Of a stretch of DNA of 64,000 bases, positions 41,681 to 53,131 are shown in pieces. Positions within the stretch are counted from its first letter, which is position 1; every line of letters starts with the position of its first letter. Location of the stretch: positions 1,488,001 through 1,552,000 of the forward strand of contig NZ_CP019402.1 of NCBI RefSeq assembly GCF_002024505.1. Reading direction: 5' to 3'. The stretch comes from Plantibacter flavus. GTDB taxonomy: Bacteria > Actinomycetota > Actinomycetes > Actinomycetales > Microbacteriaceae. The notes below the pieces were generated by a model. That model searched no databases, was not told where the DNA came from, and was given only the letters and a program-made list of their open reading frames with translations. Made by a program: the position numbers and the translations under genes.

Positions 41681-43299
41681 GGTGCGAGCACGGTTCCGTT
41701 CACGGATGGGTGGGTGGTGGGCTGGGACGCGGTGCCCGAGGTGGCGAGGACGATCGCGATGGGCGACGCCCGATCGGGATCGACACCGGGATGGTCGTCC
41801 CTGGCGTGGGCACCGCGCGACTCGGTGCGGGCGAGGGCAGCGGCGACCACGGCCCGGGCGAGCAGCAGGAGGTTGCGGTCCTCGGCGGCCCCGACCGACC
41901 GCGGTGCGGTGACGACGTCGTCGAGTTCGGTCGACCACCGGTCCAGGGTCCGGCGGGCGAGCTCGAGACCACGCGCCTCACGGACCAGCCCGGCATCCCG
42001 CCACATCACGGCGTGGAGCGCCGACCGGCTGAAAGGCTCGATGGGATCCGCTCGGAGCCCGGGATCGTCATCGGCCGCACGGGGATCCAGGACGACCCGC
42101 TGACCGCCGAGCCTCGGGCGACCGGCGATCGGACCCGGTTCCGCATCGATCGCCGCGACGGCGCGGGCCGCGAAGACGGCACCCTCGAGGAGCGAGTTGG
42201 AGGCGAGGCGGTTGGCACCATGGACGCCTGTGCGTGCGACCTCGCCCACGGCGAGGAGCCCGGGCAGGGTTGTCCGGCCGTCGAGGTCCGTGGCGATGCC
42301 GCCCATCCAATAGTGTGCGGCCGGGGCGACGGCGACCGGTGAGCGCGACCAGTCCACGCCGGAGGCTCGGAGATGCTCGTGGATCCCCGGGAAGCGCGCG
42401 GCGAGGCGGTCCGCACCGAGCGCGGTGGCGTCGAGCGTCACCGGCGCGCCACCCTGCGCTGCCATGGTCCGCGCGATCCCACGGGCGACCACGTCGCGGG
42501 GCGCCAGCTCGGCGTCGGGGTGGAGCGCCCGCATGAAGCGTTCACCGTTCGCGTCCCGGAGGACGGCCCCCTCGCCGCGGACGGCCTCGGAGACGAGGAA
42601 ACTGCCGGGTGCGGCGAGTGCGGTCGGGTGGAACTGGACGAATTCCACGTCGGCCAGCACCGCCCCGGCACGGAGTGCTGCAGCGGCGCCGTCGCCGGTC
42701 GCCACCGCCGGGTTGGTCGTGAACGGGTAGAGCTGTCCGACACCGCCGGTGGCGAGGATCACCTGGTCGGCGTCGACGGTGAACGCACCGCGCTCGGAGG
42801 ACCGGAGGTGCACACCGGTGACCGTCCCTGCCGTGACCACCAGGTCGACGAGGACGGTGTGCTCCAGCACGGTGACCCGCCGGGCTGCGAGCGTCTCGAC
42901 GAGCGCCGTCTCGATCGCCGCGCCGGTCGCATCGCCGCCGGCGTGCAGCACCCGGGGGTAGGAGTGGGCCGCTTCGAGGCCCTTCGCGAAGGCGTCGCCG
43001 TCGCGGTCGAACGCCACACCGAAGTCGATGAGCTCGCGGATCCGTTCGGGCCCCTCGGTGCAGAGCACCCGCACGGCCTCCTCGTCGCACAGCCCCGCGC
43101 CGGCCAGCAGCGTGTCCCGGACGTGGTCCTCGACGCGGTCGTCGTCGAACATGACCCCGGCGATCCCACCCTGGGCATAGCGCGTATTGCTCTGGCCGAG
43201 GACGTCCTTGGTGACGACCACCACGTCGTGCCGTTCGCTCGCGTGGATCGCGGCCACGAGACCGGCGATCCCGCTCCCGACCACGAGCACCGTCGCCAT
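41674..43299 (-). CDS. nadB: L-aspartate oxidase
   Basis: A 541-residue flavoprotein of the succinate dehydrogenase/fumarate reductase family, oxidising L-aspartate to iminoaspartate. N-terminal FAD motif VLVVGSGIAGLVAAIHA, active-site segment with RGEGAVLRDANGERFM, and the family GGIATDLDGRTTLPGLLAVGE. C-terminal helical domain about 430-541. It begins 1 nt after the nadA stop. It needs NadA to use its unstable product. Confidence 0.97.
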   Translation of the reverse strand: MATVLVVGSGIAGLVAAIHASERHDVVVVTKDVLGQSNTRYAQGGIAGVMFDDDRVEDHVRDTLLAGAGLCDEEAVRVLCTEGPERIRELIDFGVAFDRDGDAFAKGLEAAHSYPRVLHAGGDATGAAIETALVETLAARRVTVLEHTVLVDLVVTAGTVTGVHLRSSERGAFTVDADQVILATGGVGQLYPFTTNPAVATGDGAAAALRAGAVLADVEFVQFHPTALAAPGSFLVSEAVRGEGAVLRDANGERFMRALHPDAELAPRDVVARGIARTMAAQGGAPVTLDATALGADRLAARFPGIHEHLRASGVDWSRSPVAVAPAAHYWMGGIATDLDGRTTLPGLLAVGEVARTGVHGANRLASNSLLEGAVFAARAVAAIDAEPGPIAGRPRLGGQRVVLDPRAADDDPGLRADPIEPFSRSALHAVMWRDAGLVREARGLELARRTLDRWSTELDDVVTAPRSVGAAEDRNLLLLARAVVAAALARTESRGAHARDDHPGVDPDRASPIAIVLATSGTASQPTTHPSVNGTVLAPC

Positions 43300-43300
43300 G

Positions 43301-44608
43301 TCAGCCGGCCTGGGTTCCGGTGGCGACCGGCGGCTTCGCGGCGAGCATGCGCTCGAGCGACAGCCGCGCCGGGACGGCCACGTCGTCGGACACGGTGATG
43401 CGGTTGAGCACCTCGCCCGCGACGAGTCCCTCGAGCACCCAGGCCAGGTAGCCGGGGTGGATGCGGTACATCGTCGAGCAGGGGCAGATCACATCGTCGA
43501 GGCAGAAGATGGTGTGCTGCGGGTACTGCGCGGCGAGGCGCTGCACCATGTTGATCTCGGTGCCGATCGCGAACGTGGTGCCGTCCGGCGCCGCCGCGAT
43601 GGCCTTCTGGATGTAGTCCGTCGACCCCGCTTCGTCTGCCGCGTCGACGACCGCCATCGGGCACTCGGGGTGCACGATGACCCGGACGCCGGGGTGCTGC
43701 GCCCGGGCGCGGTCGATCTGATCGACGGTGAACCGCTTGTGCACCGAGCAGAAGCCGTGCCACAGGATCACCTCGGCCTGCTCGAGGTCGGTCGCCTCGT
43801 TGCCGCCGAGCGGGCGGTTCGGGTTCCACATCGGCATGTGCTCGAGTGGCACCCCCAGCTTCTTGGCGGTGTTCCGACCCAGGTGCTGATCCGGGAAGAA
43901 CAGCACCCGCTGTCCCCGCTCGAAGGCCCACCGCAGGACCGTCTCCGCGTTGCTGGACGTGCAGACGATCCCGCCGTGCCGACCGCAGAAGCCCTTGAGC
44001 GCCGCCGAGGAGTTCATGTAGGTGACGGGGATGACCGGTACCCGGCCGTCGGCGTCCGGTTCGGTCCCGTAGAGCGCCTCGAGGGCCTCCCACGCCTCCT
44101 CGACCTGGTCGATGTCCGCCATGTCGGCCATCGAGCATCCGGCGGCGAGGTTCGGGAGGATCACGGCCTGCTCGGGACCGGACAGCAGGTCGGCGGTCTC
44201 GGCCATGAAGTGCACGCCGCAGAACACGATCGCCTCGGCCTCGGTGCGGGCCTTGGCCGCGTTCGCGAGCTGGAAGGAGTCGCCGATGTAGTCGGCGTGC
44301 TGGACCACCTCGTCGCGCTGGTAGAAGTGTCCGAGGATCACGACGCGGTCTCCGAGCGTCTGCTTCGCGGCCACGATGCGGCGGTGGAGCTCATCGTTCG
44401 AGGCGTCGCGGTAGGCGGCCGGGAGCTGGCCTTGCCGAGGCGAACCGGTCGGGATGACGTCGCCCATCGACGCTCCAGGGCCGTAGCTCGGCGGTTGCAG
44501 GTCGAACACCCAGGGCCCGGCCGCGAGTTCGGGCGCGCAGGTCGCGCCGTCGGACGCACCCTCGGTGATCTGCTGGATGGTGTCGTCGACGGATGCGGTG
44601 ATGGTCAT
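43301..44608 (-). CDS. nadA: Quinolinate synthase
   Basis: A 435-residue actinobacterial-length NadA, condensing iminoaspartate with DHAP to quinolinate using a [4Fe-4S] cluster. Probable cluster cysteines lie in VFCGVHFMAE, VHPECPMAV and DDVICPCSTMY. ILGHFYQRDEV and GRHGGIVCTSSNA are also conserved. ATG 44608 overlaps the nrtR stop (ATGA). The N-terminal ~80 residues before the catalytic domain are a lineage-specific extension. Confidence 0.97.
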   Translation of the reverse strand: MTITASVDDTIQQITEGASDGATCAPELAAGPWVFDLQPPSYGPGASMGDVIPTGSPRQGQLPAAYRDASNDELHRRIVAAKQTLGDRVVILGHFYQRDEVVQHADYIGDSFQLANAAKARTEAEAIVFCGVHFMAETADLLSGPEQAVILPNLAAGCSMADMADIDQVEEAWEALEALYGTEPDADGRVPVIPVTYMNSSAALKGFCGRHGGIVCTSSNAETVLRWAFERGQRVLFFPDQHLGRNTAKKLGVPLEHMPMWNPNRPLGGNEATDLEQAEVILWHGFCSVHKRFTVDQIDRARAQHPGVRVIVHPECPMAVVDAADEAGSTDYIQKAIAAAPDGTTFAIGTEINMVQRLAAQYPQHTIFCLDDVICPCSTMYRIHPGYLAWVLEGLVAGEVLNRITVSDDVAVPARLSLERMLAAKPPVATGTQAG

Positions 44609-45390
44609 GCTGGCTCCTCGGACTGCTGACGGGTGGTGGTCGGGGTGGACGTCGTGGGCCTGCGGCTCGTCGACCGGCCGGGCGACGGGGTCTCCGGTCG
44701 GTTGACGGGCTGGGTCCATCGGTAGAGCCGCGCCGGGCGGTGGCGCCCACCGGTACGGAGTTCGTCGGTCTGCAGGACGAGACCGGAGGACTCGACCTGG
44801 CGTCGGAAGTTCGCGGGGTCGAGTTGCTTCTGCAACACCGCCTCGTGCACCTCCCGGAGTTCGGAGAGGGTGAAGGTCTCCCCGAGGAAGGCGTGCGCGA
44901 TGTGGCTGTACTCCAGCTTGTTGCGGAGCCGCCACAGGGCGTACTCGACGATGTCGCGGTGGTCGAACGCCAACGGGGGGAGTGCGTCGGCCGGGAACCA
45001 GCGGACGTTCTGGCCGAGCCGCGTGCGCTTCGCCTCGTCGGACCCGACGAGCGCCCAGTAGACGATCGAGACGACCCGCTCGGCGGGGGAGCGGTCGAGG
45101 TCGCCGAACGCGTAGAGCTGCTCCAAGTACCGCGGACGGAGGGAGGTGGTCGTCTCCAGGGTCGACGAGGCCGCGTCCGCGAGGGATTCCGCGGCACCGA
45201 GCGGACCACCCGGCAGCGCCCAGAGGCCGTCGTAGGGCTCACGGATGCGCCGGACGAGCGGGAGCCAGATGCCGGGTGCCGGATCGGTCGCGCCGAACCC
45301 GTCGTCGGCCCGGAGCGTGAAGATGACGGTCGAGACCGCGAGGCCGACCTGCGGGTCCGTCTGCTCCACGGGAGTCGTGGATCGCTGCAT
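44605..45390 (-). CDS. nrtR: NrtR/NdnR-type Nudix transcriptional regulator of NAD synthesis
   Basis: A 261-residue protein with an N-terminal Nudix-fold domain (about 15-140) whose Nudix box is degraded (GGPLGAAESLADAASSTLET lacks the REUxEE core), fused to a winged-helix domain (about 145-225; TFTLSELREVHEAVLQKQLDPANFRR is the family pattern). NrtR proteins bind ADP-ribose or NAD-related ligands and repress nad genes. The C-terminal tail is Pro/Thr/Ser-rich. The ATG follows GGAG. The regulator is first in the operon and candidate operators lie upstream at 45.43-45.47 kb. Confidence 0.92.
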   Translation of the reverse strand: MQRSTTPVEQTDPQVGLAVSTVIFTLRADDGFGATDPAPGIWLPLVRRIREPYDGLWALPGGPLGAAESLADAASSTLETTTSLRPRYLEQLYAFGDLDRSPAERVVSIVYWALVGSDEAKRTRLGQNVRWFPADALPPLAFDHRDIVEYALWRLRNKLEYSHIAHAFLGETFTLSELREVHEAVLQKQLDPANFRRQVESSGLVLQTDELRTGGRHRPARLYRWTQPVNRPETPSPGRSTSRRPTTSTPTTTRQQSEEPA

Positions 45391-45424
45391 GGGGTCTCCG
45401 GGTTCCGGAGCACGGGCGGCACTT

Positions 45425-45466
45425 CAGGTAGAAATGACCTGTACTCGATACAGGCTTAGTGTACAC
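45425..45466. promoter_or_regulatory. Candidate NrtR operators upstream of nrtR-nad
   Basis: A 17-bp palindrome CCTGTA-N5-TACAGG (45438-45454), a palindrome GTGTACAC (45459-45466) and a CAGGT-N7-ACCTG repeat (45425-45441) are packed together. On the minus strand TACACT (45459-45464 region) could be the -10, placing the 17-bp site at the transcription start. Binding is inferred. Confidence 0.55.
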
Positions 45467-45507
45467 CTGACTCGAACAAGGTCCTGCGCCGAGGCGACCA
45501 CTCGCGA

Positions 45508-45513
45508 TATGCT
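45508..45513 (+). promoter_or_regulatory. Putative -10 of the gcv riboswitch transcript
   Basis: TATGCT lies about 33 nt upstream of the first glycine aptamer; the -35 region would fall near 45485-45490 but is not recognisable. Confidence 0.45.
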
Positions 45514-45545
45514 GGCGGCTCAATCGAACATCGGGCCGCGAACAC

Positions 45546-45725
45546 GATGCGGGAGAGCCGGTACGCCGGCACCGAAGGAGCAAGCCTCCCCGCCAATCTC
45601 TCAGGTCCTGTACCGCATCGGACTGGCCACTCTGGAAAGCAGCGCACGTTCGTGGTGCGCTCGCCGACGGTGAAAGCAGTGTCCGCAGCAGCGGCACTCG
45701 TGAAGCTCTCAGGCCAATGACAGAG
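45546..45725 (+). ncRNA. Tandem glycine riboswitch
   Basis: Two consecutive aptamers precede gcvT. Aptamer 1 has P1 GATGCGG/CCGCATC (45546-45552 with 45613-45619), the core GAAGGAGCAAGCC and AATCTCTCAGG. Aptamer 2 (about 45630-45725) has CTCTG/CAGAG closing (45630-45634 with 45721-45725), TGGAAAGCAG, TGAAAGCAG and AAGCTCTCAGGCC. These are the conserved gcvT motif segments. Glycine binding normally turns the glycine cleavage operon on. The expression platform lies between 45726 and 45786. Confidence 0.93.
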
Positions 45726-45786
45726 GGGGAGTTCCCAACGGGCACCGTCTGGTGTCCGCAGCGCACCACGCGACCCCGGAGAACTC

Positions 45787-46911
45787 GTGACCGACCTCGA
45801 ACGAACCAGCCCGCTCCATGCCGTCCACGAAGCCGCCGGCGCGAGTTTCACGGACTTCGCCGGATGGCAGATGCCCGTACGGTACTCGAGCGATCTCGCC
45901 GAGCACCACGCCGTCCGCACCGCCGCCGGCATTTTCGACATCTCCCACATGGCCGAGATCCAGGTCGTGGGCGACGACGCAGCCGACTTCCTCGACCAGG
46001 CGCTCGCGGGCAAGCTGTCCGCCATCGACCTGCTCCAGGCCAAGTACTCCCTGCTGCTGAACGAGGCCGGCGGCATCGTCGACGACCTCGTCGTCTACCG
46101 CAACGGCGAGCACGAGTACCTCGTCGTCGCGAACGCGGGCAACCACGACGCCGTCGTCGCAGCGCTCACCGAGCGCGCCGCGGCATTCGAGCACGTGGTC
46201 GTCATGGACCGCAGCGACGAGATCGCGCTCATCGCCGTCCAGGGGCCCGCCTCCCGCGCCATCCTCCAGGCGACCGAGGGGCTCCACATCCTGGACGAGC
46301 TGCCCTCCCTCGACGAGGTGAAGTACTACCGCGCGACCGGTGCCTCTTTCGAGAACGGCACGGTCTTCATCGGGCGCACCGGCTACACCGGCGAGGACGG
46401 GTTCGAGCTGTACGTCGACGCGGCCGACGTCGTCGAGCTGTGGAACGCCATCGTCGCCGCCGGGACACCGCTCGGGCTGGTCCCCGCCGGCCTCGCCAGT
46501 CGCGACACGCTCCGCCTCGAAGCCGGCATGCCGCTCTACGGCCACGAGCTCGGTCCGGACATGCTGCCGGTCCAGGCCGGACTCGGTCGCGTCGTCGCGC
46601 TCGGGAAGCACGGCACGTTCGTCGGACGCGACGCCGTCGAGGCAGGCCCGGCGGACGGTGCACCGGTCCTCGTCGCCCTCGTCTCCGAGGGGCGTCGCGC
46701 CGGTCGTGCCGGTTACCGCGTCCTCGCCGGCGACACGACGGTCGGCGAGGTGACGAGCGGGGCACTGTCGCCCACCCTCGGGCACCCGATCGCCATGGCC
46801 TACGTACACCCCGACCACGCCGAGCCGGGCACCGTGCTCGACATCGACGTCCGCGGCACGCGGATCCCCGCGACCGTCACCACGCTCCCCTTCTATTCGA
46901 GAGAGAAGTAA
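45787..46911 (+). CDS. gcvT: Glycine cleavage system aminomethyltransferase (T protein)
   Basis: A 374-residue GcvT transferring the methylene group to tetrahydrofolate with ammonia release. Conserved: FTDFAGWQMPVRY, FDISHMAEI, FIGRTGYTGEDGFELY, LRLEAGMPLYGHEL. The start is GTG at 45787. Expression is probably glycine-inducible through the tandem riboswitch directly upstream. gcvH follows after 3 nt. Confidence 0.97.
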   Translation: MTDLERTSPLHAVHEAAGASFTDFAGWQMPVRYSSDLAEHHAVRTAAGIFDISHMAEIQVVGDDAADFLDQALAGKLSAIDLLQAKYSLLLNEAGGIVDDLVVYRNGEHEYLVVANAGNHDAVVAALTERAAAFEHVVVMDRSDEIALIAVQGPASRAILQATEGLHILDELPSLDEVKYYRATGASFENGTVFIGRTGYTGEDGFELYVDAADVVELWNAIVAAGTPLGLVPAGLASRDTLRLEAGMPLYGHELGPDMLPVQAGLGRVVALGKHGTFVGRDAVEAGPADGAPVLVALVSEGRRAGRAGYRVLAGDTTVGEVTSGALSPTLGHPIAMAYVHPDHAEPGTVLDIDVRGTRIPATVTTLPFYSREK

Positions 46912-46914
46912 CCC

Positions 46915-47288
46915 ATGGCCGACAAGACCACCCTCAAGTACACCGCCGAGCACGAGTGGATCCGCGTCGAGGGCGATCTCGCCGTCATCGGGATCACCGA
47001 CTACGCCGCCGAGAAGCTCGGTGACGTCGTCTTCGTGGACCTCCCCGCCGTCGGCGCGGCGCTCTCGGCCAGCACCGTGGTCGGCGAGATCGAGTCCACG
47101 AAGTCCGTCGGCGAGCTCTTCGCCCCGCTCGACGGCGAGGTCGTCGAGGCCAACGACGCCGTCGTCGACGACCCGTCGCTCGTCAACAGCGACCCGTTCG
47201 GTGCCGGCTGGCTCGTCTCCGTCCGGTACGACGCGCTGCCCGACACGCTCCTCAGCTGGGACGACTACGCCGCGCTGGTGGGCGAGTG

Positions 47289-47289
<1 letters not shown>
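46915..47289 (+). CDS. gcvH: Glycine cleavage system H protein
   Basis: A 124-residue lipoyl carrier shuttling the aminomethyl intermediate between GcvP and GcvT. The lipoylated lysine is K63 in [11 protein letters not shown]. Starts 3 nt after gcvT and its stop overlaps the gcvP start (TGATG). Confidence 0.97.
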
Positions 47290-50210
<2,921 letters not shown>

Positions 50211-50217
50211 CCGGTCC

Positions 50218-50259
50218 ATGAGCACTCCCTCGCCCATTCGTGGGCGAGGGAGTGCTCAT
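50218..50259. terminator. Bidirectional terminator gcvP / CPBP gene
   Basis: A perfect 19-bp stem (50218-50236 with 50241-50259) capped by a TTCG tetraloop, between convergent stops at 50210 and 50288. Confidence 0.88.
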
Positions 50260-50287
50260 TCTCGCCGACAGATCGGCGAACGGGTCG

Positions 50288-51100
50288 TCAGGACGACTTC
50301 GTCGCCGCGAAGATCTCCGGCCACCAGGCCACGGCGAGCGGGAAGCCCGCGAACGAGATGATGTCGATGACCGTGTGTGCCACGACCAACGGCATCACCC
50401 GACCCCAGCGCTTGTAGCACCAGCCGAACGCGATCCCCATGGCGACGTTGCCGAAGAAGGGCCCGATGCCCTGGTACAGGTGATAGCTCCCGCGAAGGAC
50501 GGCGGTCGACAGGATGATCGTCCACCACCCCCACCCGATTTCGCGGAGCCTGGTGTACAGGTAGCCGATGATGATGACCTCCTCCTGGAGGCCGGCGCGG
50601 AGTGCGGAGAAGACGAGCATCGGGATCGTCCACCAGTACATGGTGTCGGGGAACGTCGAGACCGCGACCGTGACGCCGAGGGCGCGTCCCAACGCGTACA
50701 CACCGATGCCCGGGACACCGATCGCGGCGACGAGGAGCAGACCGCGGCCGAGGTCGCGTCCGGGGGAGCGGAGGTCGAGTCCCATCCGCGCGAAGCCGGT
50801 GCGTCCGGGCTGCCAGAGCAGGTAGATGACGAGGGCGACCGGCGCGAGCTGGAAGAACAGCCCGAGGAACTGGTAGCTGAAGTCGAGCCACTCCCGGGTG
50901 GCCTGCGTGGTGTTGATCGCCGCCGACTGATCGGAGAGCGGTGGCCCCGCGGTGAGCTTCGCGATGAGCGAGATGATCGAGTACACCGCCGACGCCCCGA
51001 GGCTCAGCGCGAGCACGATGCCGATCTCCCACCACCGACGGCTGTCTCCGGCGCCCTCGGGGAGGTTTGGTCCCCGCTCGGTGGTGTTCTGCTCGCTCAC
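50288..51100 (-). CDS. CPBP family intramembrane metalloprotease
   Basis: A 270-residue polytopic protein with about seven membrane helices. CPBP (Abi/CAAX-protease) motifs are visible: GLQEEVIIIGYLYTRLR (motif 1, EE), SYHLYQGIG (motif 2, His), and AHTVIDIISF (motif 4, His/Asp). Such proteases process prenylated or bacteriocin-related peptides, or act in membrane stress; the substrate is unknown. The GTG at 51100 is chosen: CAGAAT ends 6 nt upstream on the minus strand, fitting a leaderless start. Longer in-frame starts upstream show no family similarity. Confidence 0.85.
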   Translation of the reverse strand: MSEQNTTERGPNLPEGAGDSRRWWEIGIVLALSLGASAVYSIISLIAKLTAGPPLSDQSAAINTTQATREWLDFSYQFLGLFFQLAPVALVIYLLWQPGRTGFARMGLDLRSPGRDLGRGLLLVAAIGVPGIGVYALGRALGVTVAVSTFPDTMYWWTIPMLVFSALRAGLQEEVIIIGYLYTRLREIGWGWWTIILSTAVLRGSYHLYQGIGPFFGNVAMGIAFGWCYKRWGRVMPLVVAHTVIDIISFAGFPLAVAWWPEIFAATKSS

Positions 51101-51436
51101 CGGTCCATTCTGCTGGCTGGTGGCTCCGAGCGCACCGCATAGCATCTGCGCGTCCACTCGGCTGATGCCGGGAGCAAAACGGCTTACGATTCGTATCCAG
51201 AAGGTGGATGCGACCGCACGAGTTTTGCGATCACGACCGTTCTCGTGCGTGGCAGGCGGGATCCGTGCACGAAAAAGCACTCCGGAGCAACAATCCGTCG
51301 ATTGGGTTACCGCTGTGTAACGTTTGGCGTCCCAGTTTGCTCGCCGTCCTGCTTCTGCTTATCGTCAGAGTATTCAAAGAGCGATCCAGCGCACACGATG
51401 CGCTGGTTTTGCTTGCCCTTTCCCCAAGGAGGAACT
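51101..51436. other. Gene-free region upstream of the first oligopeptide operon
   Basis: 336 nt without a supported gene. It contains the leaderless promoter of the CPBP gene (CAGAAT at 51107-51112, minus strand), a GTTAC-N6-GTAAC inverted repeat (51306-51321), a terminator-like hairpin with a T run (51386-51410) and the AAGGAGG ribosome site. It is noticeably more AT-rich than the surrounding genes. Confidence 0.6.
51386..51413 (+). terminator. Terminator-like hairpin with T run in the leader of opp operon 1
   Basis: CCAGCGCA (51386-51393) pairs with TGCGCTGG (51399-51406) over a 5-nt loop and is followed directly by TTTT (51407-51410). It ends 24 nt before the GTG of the lipoprotein gene and could attenuate transcription or protect the mRNA 5' end. 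Confidence 0.5.
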
Positions 51437-53056
51437 GTGAAGTTCAGTCGGTTCGGCTCTGCCGCCGCCATCATCGCAGCCGGGGCTCTCGTCCTCACCG
51501 GATGTTCCGGTGGCGGTTCCAGCAGCGAGAGCACCAGCAGCGCATCATCCATCATCACGACCAACGGCTCCGAGCCGGAGTCGGGCCTCATCCCCAGCGA
51601 CACCAACGAGGTCGGTGGCGGAAAGATCCTCGACGAGATCTTCGCGGGCCTCGTCTACTACGACGCCAAGGGCAAGCCGGTCAACGACCTGGCTGAGTCG
51701 ATCGAGACCGACGACTCGATCACCTTCACGATCAAGATCAAGCCGGACCAGAAGTTCACCAACGGTGACCCGGTCGACGCCGAGTCGTTCGTGAACGCTT
51801 GGCAGGACGCCGCGCTCCTCTCGAACGCTCGCAAGAACAGCTACTTCTTCGAGGACATCAAGGGCTTCAGCTACGACGCCGACCAGCCCCTCACCGGCCT
51901 CAACGTCGTCGACGACACGACCTTCACGGTCGAGCTCAACGAGGCTCGCTCTGACTTCCCGCTGCGCCTCGGATACTCCTCGTTCTACCCGCTGCCCAAG
52001 TCGGCGTTCGACGAGGCTGGCAAGGTCACGGCCGAGTTCGGTCAGAACCCGATCGGCAACGGCCCCTACAAGCTCGACGGCGAAAAGGCCTGGAAGCACA
52101 ATGAGTCCATCGCGCTCGTCACCAACGACGAGTACAACGGTGGCCGCAAGCCGAAGAACGGCGGCGTGACGATCAACTTCTACGCCAGCTTCGACGCGGC
52201 GTACGCCGACCTGCTCGGTGGCAACCTCGACGTCCTGGACCAGATCCCCGACTCGGCCATCTCCACCTTCCAGGACGACCTGGGTGACCGCGCTGTGAAC
52301 CAGCCCGCTGCCGTGTTCCAGTCCTTCACCATCCCGTCCCGCCTCCCGCACTTCAGCGGCGAAGAGGGTCAGCTGCGTCGTCAGGCGATCTCCTACGCGA
52401 TCAACCGCAAGCAGATCACCGACGTCATCTTCGAGGGCACCCGCACCCCGGCGACCGACTTCACCTCGCCCGTCATCGACGGCTACTCGAAGGACATCCC
52501 CGGCAACGAGGTGCTGACCAACGACGACAAGAAGGCCAAGGAACTCTGGGCCGAGGCTGACGCCATCTCCCCGTGGGACGGCTCCTTCCAGATCGCCTAC
52601 AACGCCGACGGACCGCACCAGGCCTGGGTCGACGCGGTGACGAACAACATCAAGAACACGCTCGGCATCGAGTCCTCCGGTGTTCCGGTCGCCGTCTTCG
52701 GTGACTTCCGCGAGAGCATCACGAGCCGTCAGATCCAGACCGCGTTCCGCAGCGGATGGCAGGCCGACTACCCGGGTCTGTACAACTTCCTCGGCCCGCT
52801 GTACGCGACCGGCGCTTCCTCCAACGACGGCGACTACTCGAGCCCCGAGTTCGACAAGCTGCTGAGCGAGGGTGCGAGCGAGTCCGACCTGGATGCCGCG
52901 AACAAGAAGTTCCAGGAGGCCCAGGAGGTCCTGTTCAAGGACCTGCCCGCCATTCCGCTCTGGTACCAGAACGTGAGCGGTGGTTTCGGCGAAGGCGTCC
53001 AGAACGTCGAGTTCGGTTGGAACTCCGTGCCCCTCTACTACGAGATCACCAAGTAA
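51437..53056 (+). CDS. oppA: Oligopeptide ABC transporter substrate-binding lipoprotein
   Basis: A 539-residue SBP_bac_5 (OppA/DppA-like) lipoprotein. Signal peptide with lipobox LVLTGC (acylated Cys 23), a Ser/Gly linker, then the periplasmic-binding fold with the family segment AISYAINRKQI. Binds peptides outside the membrane for the permease encoded downstream. GTG at 51437 is chosen because AAGGAGG lies 4-5 nt upstream. A terminator-like hairpin before the gene and another after it suggest that it is expressed at a different level from the permease genes. Confidence 0.94.
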   Translation: MKFSRFGSAAAIIAAGALVLTGCSGGGSSSESTSSASSIITTNGSEPESGLIPSDTNEVGGGKILDEIFAGLVYYDAKGKPVNDLAESIETDDSITFTIKIKPDQKFTNGDPVDAESFVNAWQDAALLSNARKNSYFFEDIKGFSYDADQPLTGLNVVDDTTFTVELNEARSDFPLRLGYSSFYPLPKSAFDEAGKVTAEFGQNPIGNGPYKLDGEKAWKHNESIALVTNDEYNGGRKPKNGGVTINFYASFDAAYADLLGGNLDVLDQIPDSAISTFQDDLGDRAVNQPAAVFQSFTIPSRLPHFSGEEGQLRRQAISYAINRKQITDVIFEGTRTPATDFTSPVIDGYSKDIPGNEVLTNDDKKAKELWAEADAISPWDGSFQIAYNADGPHQAWVDAVTNNIKNTLGIESSGVPVAVFGDFRESITSRQIQTAFRSGWQADYPGLYNFLGPLYATGASSNDGDYSSPEFDKLLSEGASESDLDAANKKFQEAQEVLFKDLPAIPLWYQNVSGGFGEGVQNVEFGWNSVPLYYEITK

Positions 53057-53072
53057 TCTTGTAGACGGCACC

Positions 53073-53110
53073 ACTGGGTGGGTCCGGTTCTTCCGGGCCC
53101 ACCCAGTTTT
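53073..53110 (+). terminator. Intercistronic terminator between oppA and oppB
   Basis: A 15-bp stem (53073-53087 with 53093-53107, one G-T pair), a 5-nt loop and a TTTT run (53107-53110). It probably terminates part of the transcripts, giving more lipoprotein than permease. Confidence 0.75.
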
Positions 53111-53131
53111 CACGAGTTCAGGAGTCCCGCT

